64,000 nucleotides of DNA from Dethiosulfovibrio salsuginis (GCF_900177735.1 NZ_FXBB01000005.1:1-64000), one strand, 5' to 3'; counted from the stretch's first letter, positions 50,909 to 59,693 are shown. Notes: generated by a model from the sequence alone, not told the origin. Numbers and translations are program-made.

Positions 50909-51176
50909 GGCTGGCCTCCTGTTTTGTCTCGTCTTTTTTGTTTTTTTTCCCCAAGGCGTCGCCTAGGGCCTTTATGGTCATAGAGTCTTTGGTGTAGCCT
51001 CCCGCTTTCAGGTTGGCCGCTTTTATGTCGTCCATAACCTCTTTTCTCCACACCGGAACGTCTCTAGGGGCCTTTATGGCGAGTCTGACGCTGTCCCCTT
51101 TAACCTCCACCACGGTTATCTCCATCTCCTGGCCTATGAGGAGCGATTCACCGGGCTTTCTACTGAGGACCAGCAC
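50901..51176 (-). CDS. csrA: Carbon storage regulator CsrA
   Basis: RNA-binding translational regulator. The first 60 residues are a full CsrA (LVLSRKPGESLLIGQEMEITVVEVKGDSVRLAIKAPRDVPVWRKEV, with the Leu4/Arg44-type contacts present). An extended tail of about 30 residues follows, ending KNKKDETKQEASHD, longer than most CsrA proteins (60-75 residues). GTG start, 3 bp after fliW. In the FliW-CsrA-Hag circuit, CsrA blocks flagellin translation until sequestered by FliW. The operators are visible in the flagellin leader. Confidence 0.95.
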   Translation of the reverse strand: MLVLSRKPGESLLIGQEMEITVVEVKGDSVRLAIKAPRDVPVWRKEVMDDIKAANLKAGGYTKDSMTIKALGDALGKKNKKDETKQEASHD

Positions 51177-51178
51177 CG

Positions 51179-51664
51179 CTAGGCCTGGCTTTCTCTGCCC
51201 TGCATGGCCGCTTTCGCCTCGGCGCTGAGCACCGGGTGCCAGACGGAGTACCTTTCGTCTATGGCGACTATCTGCCTGGCCTCACGGCTGTCTAAGTTGA
51301 CCACTATAGGGGCAACCATATTGGCTGTCGCCTCCCAGGGGGAGTCTAAAGGTATGGTTATGACCACCAGAACCCCGGTCCTGTCGGGCTTCGACCTATC
51401 GAGGCCGATGGCGTCGGCGTCCTCTCCCGGTATGTCCAGGGTGTAGCCCTGATCCACGTAGAAAGGGGAGGATACAGGCAGGGCCAGATTGCCGTCGTCC
51501 AGGCTCTGGAGCCATTTTACCGGGTCGTCCTCCTCTCCCAGCAGTATCCAGTTTTTTTTCTCCTCGAAGGCCGGTATGCCCTGGGCGAAGTGAATTGCGT
51601 CCTTTTCGTCGTAGGAGACCGAGCCGAAGCGGCTGGTCTCCAGGCTGTGAACTGTGTCGGTCAT
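51179..51664 (-). CDS. fliW: Flagellar assembly factor FliW
   Basis: Antagonist of CsrA that is itself sequestered by unassembled flagellin. The 161-residue protein has the family features ETSRFGSVSYDEKDAIHFAQGIPAFEEKKNWILL, DPVKWLQSLDDGNLALPV and VVITIPLDSPWEATANMVAPIVVNLDSREARQIVA. GGAG precedes the ATG. It is paired with csrA, as in Bacillus, and follows flgL by 13 bp. Confidence 0.95.
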   Translation of the reverse strand: MTDTVHSLETSRFGSVSYDEKDAIHFAQGIPAFEEKKNWILLGEEDDPVKWLQSLDDGNLALPVSSPFYVDQGYTLDIPGEDADAIGLDRSKPDRTGVLVVITIPLDSPWEATANMVAPIVVNLDSREARQIVAIDERYSVWHPVLSAEAKAAMQGRESQA

Positions 51665-51677
51665 GGCGTAGGCTCCT

Positions 51678-54600
51678 TTATCTCAGAAAGTCCACCAGTG
51701 TGGGCTGGATTATTTTGGCGACCGTGGCGAGGCCCGCCTGGTATATGGCCTGGGCCATGAGGTATTCCATAGAGCCTTTTGCCAAGTCGGTGTCGCCTAT
51801 GGTGCTTTTTAGGTCCGAGTAGTTCAGGTTGTTCTCGGTGAGTCGGCTCTGGCTGCCTTCGTAGCGGTTTATGAGAGCTCCCACCTCGGTTCTGGCCTTT
51901 AGGACCGTGGTTATCTGGTCGTCTATGTCGGAGAGCATGGAGGATACTCCCTGCACGTCCTGGCTTCTGACGGCGTCTATGAGGTCGTCCATGAAGCCGA
52001 AGAAGTCGGTAGCCCTCTGGTCCGCTCCGGTCCGTCTGGTGACGTTCTGTCCCCAGGGGGTGTTAGGGCTCCTGTCGGGGGATGATAGGGTTCCTCCACC
52101 GGTCAAAGCGGTGGCGGACGACACCTCGAAGTTCAGGCCCCTCGGGGAGGACATTATTATGTGCTTATCCCCAGAGCTATCGGTGTAGAGCTCCGCCTTT
52201 ACGTCCTGTCCCTGAAAGCGGGCGTTGATCAGGTCGGGTATTTTCTCAAGCTCCGATAGCTCCAGCGCATCGGTGTTATCGATATCCAGCTGTCTCAGGT
52301 CGATGGTGTGCTCATAGCCGTCAACCTTTACGGTCAGCGTGTGGTTAGCGGATATATCCATCGGGTCGAGTGCCCCAAGGTCGTCTATCTTGACCGCAGT
52401 GTCGATTCCAAAGGCCTCGGCGGCTCCTGTTGAGCCATCGCTCATGGTGGCTGGCTCAAGGTCGACTATGTTCACCGCCGAGCCGTCCTTTGCGGCGATG
52501 GAGAGGCGGACGTCGTTGTTGTTGGGATCGTCGAGGTCCGTGTCTATGTAGGCCACGTCAAGCCAGTCTCCGGCGTATTTTTCAATTTTCTCCGCTAGGT
52601 CCTTTGAGGTGTCCCCTGGGGATACGGAGATATTGACCGACCGGCCCAAGCTCTCGAACCGTATGACACCACCGGATCCGGCGGCTACAGCCAGATTCTG
52701 GTCCACGGCGTTACCGGCTACGCCGGTGGATATGCCGCTTTGGAGGGCCAGCCCTGCGCTGTAGCCTTTAAGTGCGGGGTCTCCGAAGGGGAGGTCCGCA
52801 AACCTCATAGGTTCGCCGCTGGTGGAGAACATGGCGACCTCGGGGTTTCCTGCCGGTCCGGTCAGGTCGACGGTCTTTATTAGGTATTGGCCGTCGGAGC
52901 CTTTGCCCACCTGTTTTTGGATCTCTTTGGCCATTTTTGCGGAGTCCACTTTTCCGGTGACGGTGTCGACCACGTCCTCGGCGTACAGCTTTACCGTGTA
53001 GTCCCTGTCTCCGACGGAGACCTTCATCCTCGCAGGCATTCTGGGGTCTAAGTCGGTCCCGGTGGGGAAAGTGGCCCCTGACTGGGCGTAGACGGCGGTG
53101 GAGAGCCCCATGGACTGAGCCAGGTTGGTGTTTGGGTTTGCAAGGTCCGAATCGGGAGCTATGTCTATTACGTTGACGGGCTGGCCGTCTTTGGTCCTCA
53201 GAATCAGCTTTTGCGTTCCCTTTTCCTCGTTGCTGCCGGAGGTATCGGGACCGGCGACCTTGTCTCCCGGGTCGGTCTGGACTATTACGTCGAGCCAGTC
53301 TCCAGCTACCGCCCGGATCTCTTTAGCCAGGTCGTCCAGGGACATATCGGGGCCAGCGTTTACCATGACCTCCGCCTTGTGGTCCCCTCCTTCTAAGTAC
53401 CAGTGGACTTTGTTATCGTCGCTTAGGCCGGTTATCGCGTAATCCGGCGGGAACTCGGTGCTTTTGAGGGTCGTCTCCATTCCCAGCAGGGAGGATAGCC
53501 CCGTGTGGCTGTGGTCGGGAGGAAGGGTTACCTCCTCCGCCACTACGGTGGAGGCCCCGAACATGGTCTCAAGGCCGTCGGTGAAGTCGACCTCAAGCTG
53601 GGTTCCCGGCTGTTTTGCCACTATGGCCAGTGAGGCGTTGGCGGTTCCTCCGTTTACGACCTTGCCGTAGACTCCCTCAACCTCCGATATGGCCTTGGCC
53701 ATATCTTCGAGGCTCATTCCCGTTCCGAAGGATATGGTCGTAGATTCTCCGGTTCCAAGGGATATGGTCATGTCCCCTCCGTCGGGGAGGGTATAAGCGC
53801 CACCGGTATCGTCTACGTTGGTGGATCCTATGGCCCTGGGCATCTGGATTACGTCGGTCTCCGGCCAGGATGTCAGGGCTATTCTCTCCCCTGTGTGGCT
53901 CCTTATCTGGAGTCTCTGGGTCTGGGAGTCCGATCCCTGAACGACCCTGACGGAGACGAGACGGCCTGAGTCTCCCATGTTCATGGAGTTCTCTATGGTC
54001 TTTGCGATGTCGTCGAGGCTCATCGGCTTCATCTCTTCTGGGTCACGGTAGCGGTTGTAGTCGGTGTCCGGGCTGTTGGCCACGTAGCCGTTGTCGTTGT
54101 CTAACCAGCCGTCCTCGGGGATTCGGACCTTTACCGCCCTGTCGCCGACGGTTAACTGGATTATCTCGTTTCTGCCGGACCACTCGAAATCGGTAGGCAG
54201 GTCGACGCTTTCGAGGGTGTACTGGGTGTGGTCTTGGGGAAATACCTGTCTGCCGTTGAAGGAGACGTCGCTGACTATGCCCCGCTCCATCTCGTACTGA
54301 ACCCTGAACTCGTTGCCCATGTAGGCTACGTCGCCGTTTGCGTCCCTCTGAAAGGGCGGAATCGCGGTGGAGGCGCCTGAGAGCAGGTAGCGCCCCTCTA
54401 CGCTGTAGTTCGCCGCCTGTCTGATGCCCTCTTGGATCTGGATAAGCTCCTGGGCGACCGCCTCGGCCTCTTCGTCGTCGTAGCTTCCGTTGCCCGATTT
54501 GACAGCCAATTCCCTGACACGGGCGATCATGTCGCCTATTTGGTTCATGGCGGTGTCGGTGTTTTTCAGCCAGGTGAGGCCGTCGTCCATGTTCCTTATG

Positions 54601-54785
54601 TACTGTTCGTTTTCGTATATGGTGGTCCCTAGAGAAAGCTCTCTGGTGACGTCTATAGGAGAGTCGGAGGGACGGTGGTTGAGCTTGCCGGTGGAGAGCT
54701 GTTTGTTCAGCTTCATCAGCTTGGACAGGTTGTTGTGCATGTCGTTCATTATGCCGCCGTACATCATAGAGTTTGTGACTCTCAT
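51678..54785 (-). CDS. flgL: Flagellar hook-filament junction protein FlgL, greatly enlarged
   Basis: Junction protein between hook and filament. The ends are typical FlgL: an N-terminal helix with MRVTNSMMYGGIMNDMHNNLSKLMKLNKQLSTGK, and a C-terminus with ARTEVGALINRYEGSQSRLTENNLNYSDLKSTIGDTDLAKGSMEYL. The 1035 residues compare with about 300-400 in most species. The middle (about 180-930) contains at least five related segments of the flagellin hook IN type, recognisable by variants of MSLDDLAKEIRAVAGDWLDV (residues about 250, 360, 470, 720), alternating with AVNIVDLEP-like pieces. GGAGGG precedes the ATG. This looks like internal duplication. Confidence 0.93.
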   Translation of the reverse strand: MRVTNSMMYGGIMNDMHNNLSKLMKLNKQLSTGKLNHRPSDSPIDVTRELSLGTTIYENEQYIRNMDDGLTWLKNTDTAMNQIGDMIARVRELAVKSGNGSYDDEEAEAVAQELIQIQEGIRQAANYSVEGRYLLSGASTAIPPFQRDANGDVAYMGNEFRVQYEMERGIVSDVSFNGRQVFPQDHTQYTLESVDLPTDFEWSGRNEIIQLTVGDRAVKVRIPEDGWLDNDNGYVANSPDTDYNRYRDPEEMKPMSLDDIAKTIENSMNMGDSGRLVSVRVVQGSDSQTQRLQIRSHTGERIALTSWPETDVIQMPRAIGSTNVDDTGGAYTLPDGGDMTISLGTGESTTISFGTGMSLEDMAKAISEVEGVYGKVVNGGTANASLAIVAKQPGTQLEVDFTDGLETMFGASTVVAEEVTLPPDHSHTGLSSLLGMETTLKSTEFPPDYAITGLSDDNKVHWYLEGGDHKAEVMVNAGPDMSLDDLAKEIRAVAGDWLDVIVQTDPGDKVAGPDTSGSNEEKGTQKLILRTKDGQPVNVIDIAPDSDLANPNTNLAQSMGLSTAVYAQSGATFPTGTDLDPRMPARMKVSVGDRDYTVKLYAEDVVDTVTGKVDSAKMAKEIQKQVGKGSDGQYLIKTVDLTGPAGNPEVAMFSTSGEPMRFADLPFGDPALKGYSAGLALQSGISTGVAGNAVDQNLAVAAGSGGVIRFESLGRSVNISVSPGDTSKDLAEKIEKYAGDWLDVAYIDTDLDDPNNNDVRLSIAAKDGSAVNIVDLEPATMSDGSTGAAEAFGIDTAVKIDDLGALDPMDISANHTLTVKVDGYEHTIDLRQLDIDNTDALELSELEKIPDLINARFQGQDVKAELYTDSSGDKHIIMSSPRGLNFEVSSATALTGGGTLSSPDRSPNTPWGQNVTRRTGADQRATDFFGFMDDLIDAVRSQDVQGVSSMLSDIDDQITTVLKARTEVGALINRYEGSQSRLTENNLNYSDLKSTIGDTDLAKGSMEYLMAQAIYQAGLATVAKIIQPTLVDFLR

Positions 54786-54797
54786 GTTTTTCCCTCC

Positions 54798-57368
54798 TTA
54801 CATACCGACTCGGCCCATGCCGTTTATTATCTTGTCCAGCATTTCGTCCAGTGTGGTGACGTAACGAGAGATGGCGTTGAACCCCTGCTGGAACTTCATT
54901 ATGTCCATCATCTCCTCGTCGATGTTTACCCCCATGACCGACTGTCTCTGTTGCTGAATCTGGTCCACCAGGGCGGTCTGGTTGGACTGCATGGACTGAG
55001 CCCTCTGGCTCTGGACTCCCAGCCTGGCGATGAAGTCCTCGTAGTATTCGTTGAAGGTGGAGCTGTCGCCGTCTAAGACCTTTGCCTGTTTCAGCTGGGC
55101 CATGTTTATGGCGTTGCCACCGTCTCCCTCGCCTTTGGTCTTTCCCGATCCGTCCCCTGCGGCGGTAGCCAGCATGGCGGGAGCGATCTTCAGCTCTCGG
55201 TTTACGGTGAGAGATCCGGCGGCGCCTTTCATCTGCCCTATGGACTCGAAGAAGGCGGTTCCTGTTACGTTAGCGTAGTTTCCGGTGCCGTGTCCTGCGT
55301 AGTGGACGGCGTTCATCTCCGACGCAAGGCCGTAGGCTATTTCGTCGAAGTTAGCCATGTGCTCGAGGATTACGTCATCTCGAACCTCAAGCATCGACCT
55401 TATCTGGCCGCCTTTTACGTGATGTTCTATCCTTATGGAGCTGTTTCCAGTGGATTTGAGCTGGAACTCGATCCCCTTTGACGCCTCGGTCATCTCCGAA
55501 GCCTGGTAGCCGTCGGAGGGGCCTATAGCCCTTGCCTGGCGAAACTCGTTGAAGGAGGATAGAAATTTATCGTTGTTCACCATCAACATGGCGTCGGTGG
55601 AGCTGGTTATGACCTCGGTGGAGTATTCGGTGGCCGTTCCCCCCATGAGGCCGAGCCTTCTTGCGGCGTAGGTGTCCCCTTTGTCGGAGCCCATTATGTT
55701 TATCCTGTTGGCCTCGCCGATTGAGTTGCTCTCCAAAACCATGTAGTAGTCTCCGCTGCCGTCGGTCTTTATCTCCGCCCTCAGCCACTGGGATGGGTCG
55801 GAGGGTGCTCCATCTCCCGCTTTGTAGGAGCTGTTTATCTTGTTAGCGATGGTCCTCAGGCTGTCTCCGTCCTCTATTTCGATGGTCACCTCAGGGGAGT
55901 CGTTTTTGAGTCCCACCACGGAGGATAGGAAGTCGCCTTTCATGTCGCTGAACGAGAGAAGGTGATCGTCGCCGGATCGGACCACCAGTCGATCCACGGT
56001 GCCGGAGGACTCGACCATGACGTTTAGCCTGCCTCCGACCCCTGTGTCGTTCTGGAGGAAGGATTGAAGGTCGTCGAGGGAGACTTCCTGCCCTACCCCT
56101 ACTGTAGCGGAGGTGGTGTTCCCACAACGGCTGGACAGCTCCCATTCGGAGGTTCCACTATTCCACTCCAAGGTGACGTACATCTCGTCGGGGTTGCCGG
56201 GCATGTCCTTCAGATCCTGGGAGGCGATTCGGAAGACGTGTTCCGTAGGGTCGTCCCCACCGGGAGCCTTTAGCAGAATGGGGCTTCCTGTCTGGTTGTC
56301 CAGCTGTTTTCCCGTGGCCCTTACGCCGGAGGTCCCGACCTGAAGCCTGAGGGTTCCCTCTATGTTCATGGCTGAGTCGGGATCGCTGACCGGAAGTCTG
56401 CCTATGGCACCGTTTATCTGGGCTCCTCCTACGGACCAGGCGGTCTCGGTTGCAAGTCGTTCTACGGATACCGAGTGAACCGCCTCGGGGGCCTGCTGGT
56501 CGATTATTACCGACAGGACGTCCAGGTCGGAGACGTGGTCGAAGGTGTTGTCCTCGACCTGTACGTCGTAGTATCCCTGGTTGCCCGGGACAGGGACCAG
56601 CTCCAGGTGTCTGGCTTTATCGCCCTGGACCAAGGTCCTGCCGCCTAGGTATATTTTGTACTCGCCGTCGGTGGTGTCGCAGGGAGAGCCGACCTCGGCG
56701 TCTATGAGGGAGCAGAGTTTTTCCGCCATGAGGTCACGACGGTCGTAGAGGTCGTTAGGGTTGCCACCTACTCCCTCTATCTCGCTTATTGTTACGTTTA
56801 AGGCGGCTATCTGGTCGATATAGGTGTTGGCCTCTTTGACTTTAAGGGATACCTGGCCGTTTAGGCCGTTTCGGTATTCGTCGTAGTTTCTGGAGAGACT
56901 TTCGAGGTAGACCCCAAGGGTGTCCGATTTGGTTATGAGGTTCTGCCTCGCCGAGGTGTCGTCGGGCCTTTTGGATACCTCCTGTAAGGCGGACCAGAAG
57001 TCGTCCAGGCCGACCCGGACGCTTTCTCCATGAGGCTCGTTTACGAAGGTCTCTAAGGTGTCCAGAGCCTGGGTCATAACGTCCCAGTAGCCTTTTACGG
57101 TGCTTTCCTCCCTGTATTGGAGGTCGAGAAACTGGTCCCTGAGCCTGACTATGGCGTCGATTTTGACCCCCGTCCCTATCTGGCCTGGGAGGGCGGGGCG
57201 GTTTAGGCCCGGCTCTGTGAATGGGTCGGTGGTGGAGGCCTCCACCCTCTGTTTTGAGTAGCCTTCGGTGGCGGCGTTTGAGATGTTGTGACCGGCGGTC
57301 TCGAAGCCTCTACGGCAGTAGTCCAGAGCCCGTCTTCCCATCTCGAAGCCGAAAAAGCTGTTTATCAT
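54798..57368 (-). CDS. flgK: Flagellar hook-associated protein FlgK
   Basis: First hook-filament junction protein, about 856 residues (commonly 450-650). The N-terminus carries the rod/hook signature MINSFFGFEMGRRALDYCRRGFETAGHNISNAATEGYSKQR and FLDLQYREESTVKGYWDVM. The C-terminus ends VDQIQQQRQSVMGVNIDEEM, the FlgK/FlgL tail with NIDEEMMDIMKFQQGFNAISRYVTTLDEMLDKIINGMGRVGM. The centre contains hook IN-like segments (VSLDDLQSFLQND, DSLRTIANKINSS). The ATG is preferred to a GTG 9 bases upstream, since AGGTGA lies 5 bases before it. Confidence 0.95.
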   Translation of the reverse strand: MINSFFGFEMGRRALDYCRRGFETAGHNISNAATEGYSKQRVEASTTDPFTEPGLNRPALPGQIGTGVKIDAIVRLRDQFLDLQYREESTVKGYWDVMTQALDTLETFVNEPHGESVRVGLDDFWSALQEVSKRPDDTSARQNLITKSDTLGVYLESLSRNYDEYRNGLNGQVSLKVKEANTYIDQIAALNVTISEIEGVGGNPNDLYDRRDLMAEKLCSLIDAEVGSPCDTTDGEYKIYLGGRTLVQGDKARHLELVPVPGNQGYYDVQVEDNTFDHVSDLDVLSVIIDQQAPEAVHSVSVERLATETAWSVGGAQINGAIGRLPVSDPDSAMNIEGTLRLQVGTSGVRATGKQLDNQTGSPILLKAPGGDDPTEHVFRIASQDLKDMPGNPDEMYVTLEWNSGTSEWELSSRCGNTTSATVGVGQEVSLDDLQSFLQNDTGVGGRLNVMVESSGTVDRLVVRSGDDHLLSFSDMKGDFLSSVVGLKNDSPEVTIEIEDGDSLRTIANKINSSYKAGDGAPSDPSQWLRAEIKTDGSGDYYMVLESNSIGEANRINIMGSDKGDTYAARRLGLMGGTATEYSTEVITSSTDAMLMVNNDKFLSSFNEFRQARAIGPSDGYQASEMTEASKGIEFQLKSTGNSSIRIEHHVKGGQIRSMLEVRDDVILEHMANFDEIAYGLASEMNAVHYAGHGTGNYANVTGTAFFESIGQMKGAAGSLTVNRELKIAPAMLATAAGDGSGKTKGEGDGGNAINMAQLKQAKVLDGDSSTFNEYYEDFIARLGVQSQRAQSMQSNQTALVDQIQQQRQSVMGVNIDEEMMDIMKFQQGFNAISRYVTTLDEMLDKIINGMGRVGM

Positions 57369-57377
57369 GGAGGTCAC

Positions 57378-57821
57378 CTAGCCTTTCAGGTCGAGGCCCG
57401 ATACCTCCGAGGAGGTGCTTCCGAGCCTTCGCCATTCGTTGATCATCATTTCGTTGAGGGCCTTGCTCTCCTCCACAAGGGTGCCAAGTATCTGTATCTC
57501 CGACTGGGCTTTGGTCACAGTCTTTCGGAGGGCTTTACCGGCGGAGAGAAGTTCGTCCCTTTTAGGTCCCGATACGGCCACCAAGCTGTCCAAGGTTGGA
57601 TCACAGCCCTGTTCGGAGGCTATCTTTGTGACCAAGGCGGAGCGGAGAGAATCCTCCACCGAGGCCTGTCTCTGGGCCCGATCCAGTTCCTGCATCAGGT
57701 CGGTCAAAAGTTCGAGGCGCCCCTCTTTGAGCGCCTCTCTCTGCCTCTTTACAACGTCCAGCACCGCCTCTATGGCCTTGGTCTGGGACGAGAGGTGCTG
57801 GATCAACTGAGCCTGCCACAT
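57378..57821 (-). CDS. flgN: FlgN-family flagellar chaperone
   Basis: Export chaperone of FlgK and FlgL. The 147 residues are nearly all helical, with a heptad pattern (LIQHLSSQTKAIEAVLDVVKRQREALKEGRLELLTDLMQELDRAQRQ) as in FlgN/YvyG. Sequence conservation is low, so the assignment depends partly on the position between flgM and flgK. The ATG (MWQAQLIQ) has GAGGA 5 bases upstream. An upstream TTG inside flgM is the alternative. Confidence 0.85.
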   Translation of the reverse strand: MWQAQLIQHLSSQTKAIEAVLDVVKRQREALKEGRLELLTDLMQELDRAQRQASVEDSLRSALVTKIASEQGCDPTLDSLVAVSGPKRDELLSAGKALRKTVTKAQSEIQILGTLVEESKALNEMMINEWRRLGSTSSEVSGLDLKG

Positions 57822-57822
57822 A

Positions 57823-58101
57823 TCAGTCCTCAAGGATTCCGGCGGCTATGAGCCGGGCTGCGATGAACCGGTTATCGGGGTTGTAGGTTCCTGACTCTAT
57901 GCGGTTTTTTATGCCGTCGACTTTGTCCTGTCGGACGTCGGGAATTTTTTTGGCTTCCGCCATAGATCTGGACAGCACCTGGCCGAAGCCGCTAACCTCC
58001 AGGCCATCGGCGTTTCTGTCCTGCTCTTTGGGCAGGGGATTGGATTTTTTTACCGCCTTTGATACGGTGTATGTGTAGCTCGGGCCTATTTTGTCTATCA
58101 T
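57823..58101 (-). CDS. flgM: Anti-sigma-28 factor FlgM
   Basis: Holds sigma-28 inactive until the hook is complete and FlgM is exported. The 92-residue protein has an unstructured Lys/Pro-rich first half and the conserved C-terminal helices in VRQDKVDGIKNRIESGTYNPDNRFIAARLIAAG, the FlgM core. GGGGGGA precedes the ATG. A sigma-28-type promoter lies directly upstream, giving the autoregulatory loop known in Bacillus. A terminator separates it from yvyF. Confidence 0.95.
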   Translation of the reverse strand: MIDKIGPSYTYTVSKAVKKSNPLPKEQDRNADGLEVSGFGQVLSRSMAEAKKIPDVRQDKVDGIKNRIESGTYNPDNRFIAARLIAAGILED

Positions 58102-58130
58102 GGAGTATCCCCCCTTGTTTGTCTGCTTGA

Positions 58131-58158
58131 GTATCGGGCTTTTGTAACCGGGGCTTTA
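58131..58158 (-). promoter_or_regulatory. Sigma-28 (SigD/FliA) promoter of flgM
   Basis: Minus-strand TAAA (58155-58158), 15 nt, then GCCCGATAC (58131-58139), which fits TAAA-N15-GCCGATAA except for one inserted or changed base. It lies about 30 bp before the flgM start codon and just after the yvyF terminator. Confidence 0.7.
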
Positions 58159-58171
58159 ACGCCATCGGGAC

Positions 58172-58202
58172 AAAAAGAAAAGAGGCCCTAAGGCCTCTTT
58201 TC
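58172..58202 (-). terminator. Terminator after yvyF
   Basis: A perfect 11-bp stem (GAAAAGAGGCC and its complement, 58177-58187 with 58192-58202) is followed on the minus strand by five T. It splits the flagellar block into an upstream flgA-to-yvyF unit and a downstream flgM-to-maf unit. Confidence 0.88.
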
Positions 58203-58208
58203 TCGGTA

Positions 58209-58604
58209 CTAACCGCCTCTTTTTTCCCTTCGTTCCTGACGAAACATGGTCTTTCTTTTATGCTCCCCTTCGGAGGAGAAGCCCTGGACCAGCCTTTGCC
58301 GACAGGAGTCGCAGTAGTCCTGACCGGGGAATACCTCTGCCCCACAGGAACGGCAGCGAGGTCTGCCATCGTCTTTAGTGGCCAATTCGAGCCGACCCTG
58401 GTCGACCAGTATCTGGATGAACTCCTCTTCTACGTCTATTATCTCCGCTAAGGTGGATACGTCCATCCTTTCGTTTCGGTGGTCCCTTATGGCGGTCCTG
58501 GCAAGGGCGTAGATCTCGTCCAGTTTTCCCCAACAGTCTGGACATACGTCAGGACCTGGGGTGGCAAATACCTTGTCGCAAAAGCGGCAGTGTTTAAGTT
58601 CCAA
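58209..58604 (-). CDS. yvyF: YvyF-like flagellar-region zinc-ribbon protein
   Basis: The 131-residue protein matches the flagellar operon protein YvyF. A first zinc ribbon (CRFCDKVFATPGPDVCPDCWGKLDEIYALA) is followed by a winged-helix-like segment (MDVSTLAEIIDVEEEFIQILVDQGRL) and a second four-Cys ribbon (CRSCGAEVFPGQDYCDSC). Its function is not established; it always lies near flgM. It overlaps comFC by 11 bp, the same order as in B. subtilis (comFC-yvyF-flgM). Confidence 0.85.
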   Translation of the reverse strand: MELKHCRFCDKVFATPGPDVCPDCWGKLDEIYALARTAIRDHRNERMDVSTLAEIIDVEEEFIQILVDQGRLELATKDDGRPRCRSCGAEVFPGQDYCDSCRQRLVQGFSSEGEHKRKTMFRQERREKRGG

Positions 58605-59262
58605 AGGAAATCCCTCCTTTTTTTTCGACCACAGATCGACTCCACGTGATAAATCGCACCCTATCAGGACGGGCTTCCCCTAAAGCCCGATAGGCCCTGT
58701 AAAGGGTTGTCCCGGTGGTCTTTACATCGTCAACTATAACAGCTTCCCTTCCATTCAGACAAGGGCCGTCCCAACGGAGGGCGTTTTCGGGCATTTCCGT
58801 TCGACCCGATCCATCCAAAGAGGTCTGGCAGGAGAGGGTTTTGTTCCACCTCAGTTTGTCGACTATAGGAAATCCCCAGACCTTCGATATTCCGGCGACG
58901 ATCCACCGGGCCTGGTTGTATTTTCTGGGGCTCCCTCGGTGGAGGGGAACGGGGATTATCGCCGCATGTTCGGGCTTTGGAAAAACCGAGGCCATCTGTA
59001 TCCCCATCTCAAGGCCTATCGCTCCGTTGCCCTGGTACTTTAAGGATAGCACCAATTCCCTTGCCATTCCACCGTGAGGTGCGGCGGAGTACCATTCGAG
59101 GTTCCCGTGAGTTGGGCAGGGCAGAGAGCCTTCGCAGAGCAGACAGACAGGCCCTGATGGGACGATCAGCTCGGAGCAGCAGCTGGGACAGAGGTCCTCC
59201 CCTATGGCACCGCAGACCGGGCAGGCGGAGGGCCAGATGAGGTGAAGCAGGTATTTCAGCAT
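58594..59262 (-). CDS. comFC: ComF-family phosphoribosyltransferase-like protein
   Basis: Protein of the ComFC/GntX type, 222 residues, linked to DNA uptake in competent bacteria. N-terminal zinc-binding Cys pairs are CPVCGAIGEDLCPSC and CLLCEGSLPCP. The middle has GMARELVLSLKYQGNGAIG and AAIIPVPLHRGSPRKYNQARWIV. The PRPP loop is AVIVDDVKTTGTTLYRA. No ComFA helicase gene is beside it in this window. The start overlaps the GNAT stop codon by one base. Confidence 0.92.
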   Translation of the reverse strand: MLKYLLHLIWPSACPVCGAIGEDLCPSCCSELIVPSGPVCLLCEGSLPCPTHGNLEWYSAAPHGGMARELVLSLKYQGNGAIGLEMGIQMASVFPKPEHAAIIPVPLHRGSPRKYNQARWIVAGISKVWGFPIVDKLRWNKTLSCQTSLDGSGRTEMPENALRWDGPCLNGREAVIVDDVKTTGTTLYRAYRALGEARPDRVRFITWSRSVVEKKGGISFGT

Positions 59263-59693
59263 CAGGAGTACTCTATAGGACGGCGAAGGAGCATCATCAT
59301 TCCGTCTTTTGGTTTAAATCCCTGGTTTGCCAAGAAAGGCTCCAGTTCGCTGGTGTAGGTTATGACCATAGGGACGTCTTTCATCATCGGGTGGTTGAGG
59401 GCGTAGTCTATGAGCGACGATCCTAGCCCTTTGCCCTGATGGTCTGGGTGGACGACGATGTCCCATAGGGAGGCTCTGAAGACGAAGTCGGTGAGCACCC
59501 GGCAGAAGGCTATGAGCTGGCCTTTATACCTTATGGAGAAGCAAAGGTCGGTTCCTAGAAGCATTTTCTCTATCTGGGAGACCGACCGGCTTCTCCCCCA
59601 ACCGGTAAAACGATAGAGCCCCTGGAGTTCCCCTGGAGAGAGGGCCATTTTGCTGTCGTAGAACAGGTATTCTCGATCGGTCAAGAGTTTCAC
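59262..59693 (-). CDS. GNAT-family N-acetyltransferase
   Basis: Acetyltransferase of 143 residues with an acetyl-CoA loop, LWDIVVHPDHQGKGLGSSLIDYAL, preceded by FSIRYKGQLIAFCRVLTDFVFRA and ending GFKPKDGMMMLLRRP. The substrate is unknown. It overlaps both neighbours by a few bases, so it belongs to the same transcript as the DUF3084 gene and comFC. No direct link to flagella is visible. Confidence 0.85.
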   Translation of the reverse strand: MKLLTDREYLFYDSKMALSPGELQGLYRFTGWGRSRSVSQIEKMLLGTDLCFSIRYKGQLIAFCRVLTDFVFRASLWDIVVHPDHQGKGLGSSLIDYALNHPMMKDVPMVITYTSELEPFLANQGFKPKDGMMMLLRRPIEYS

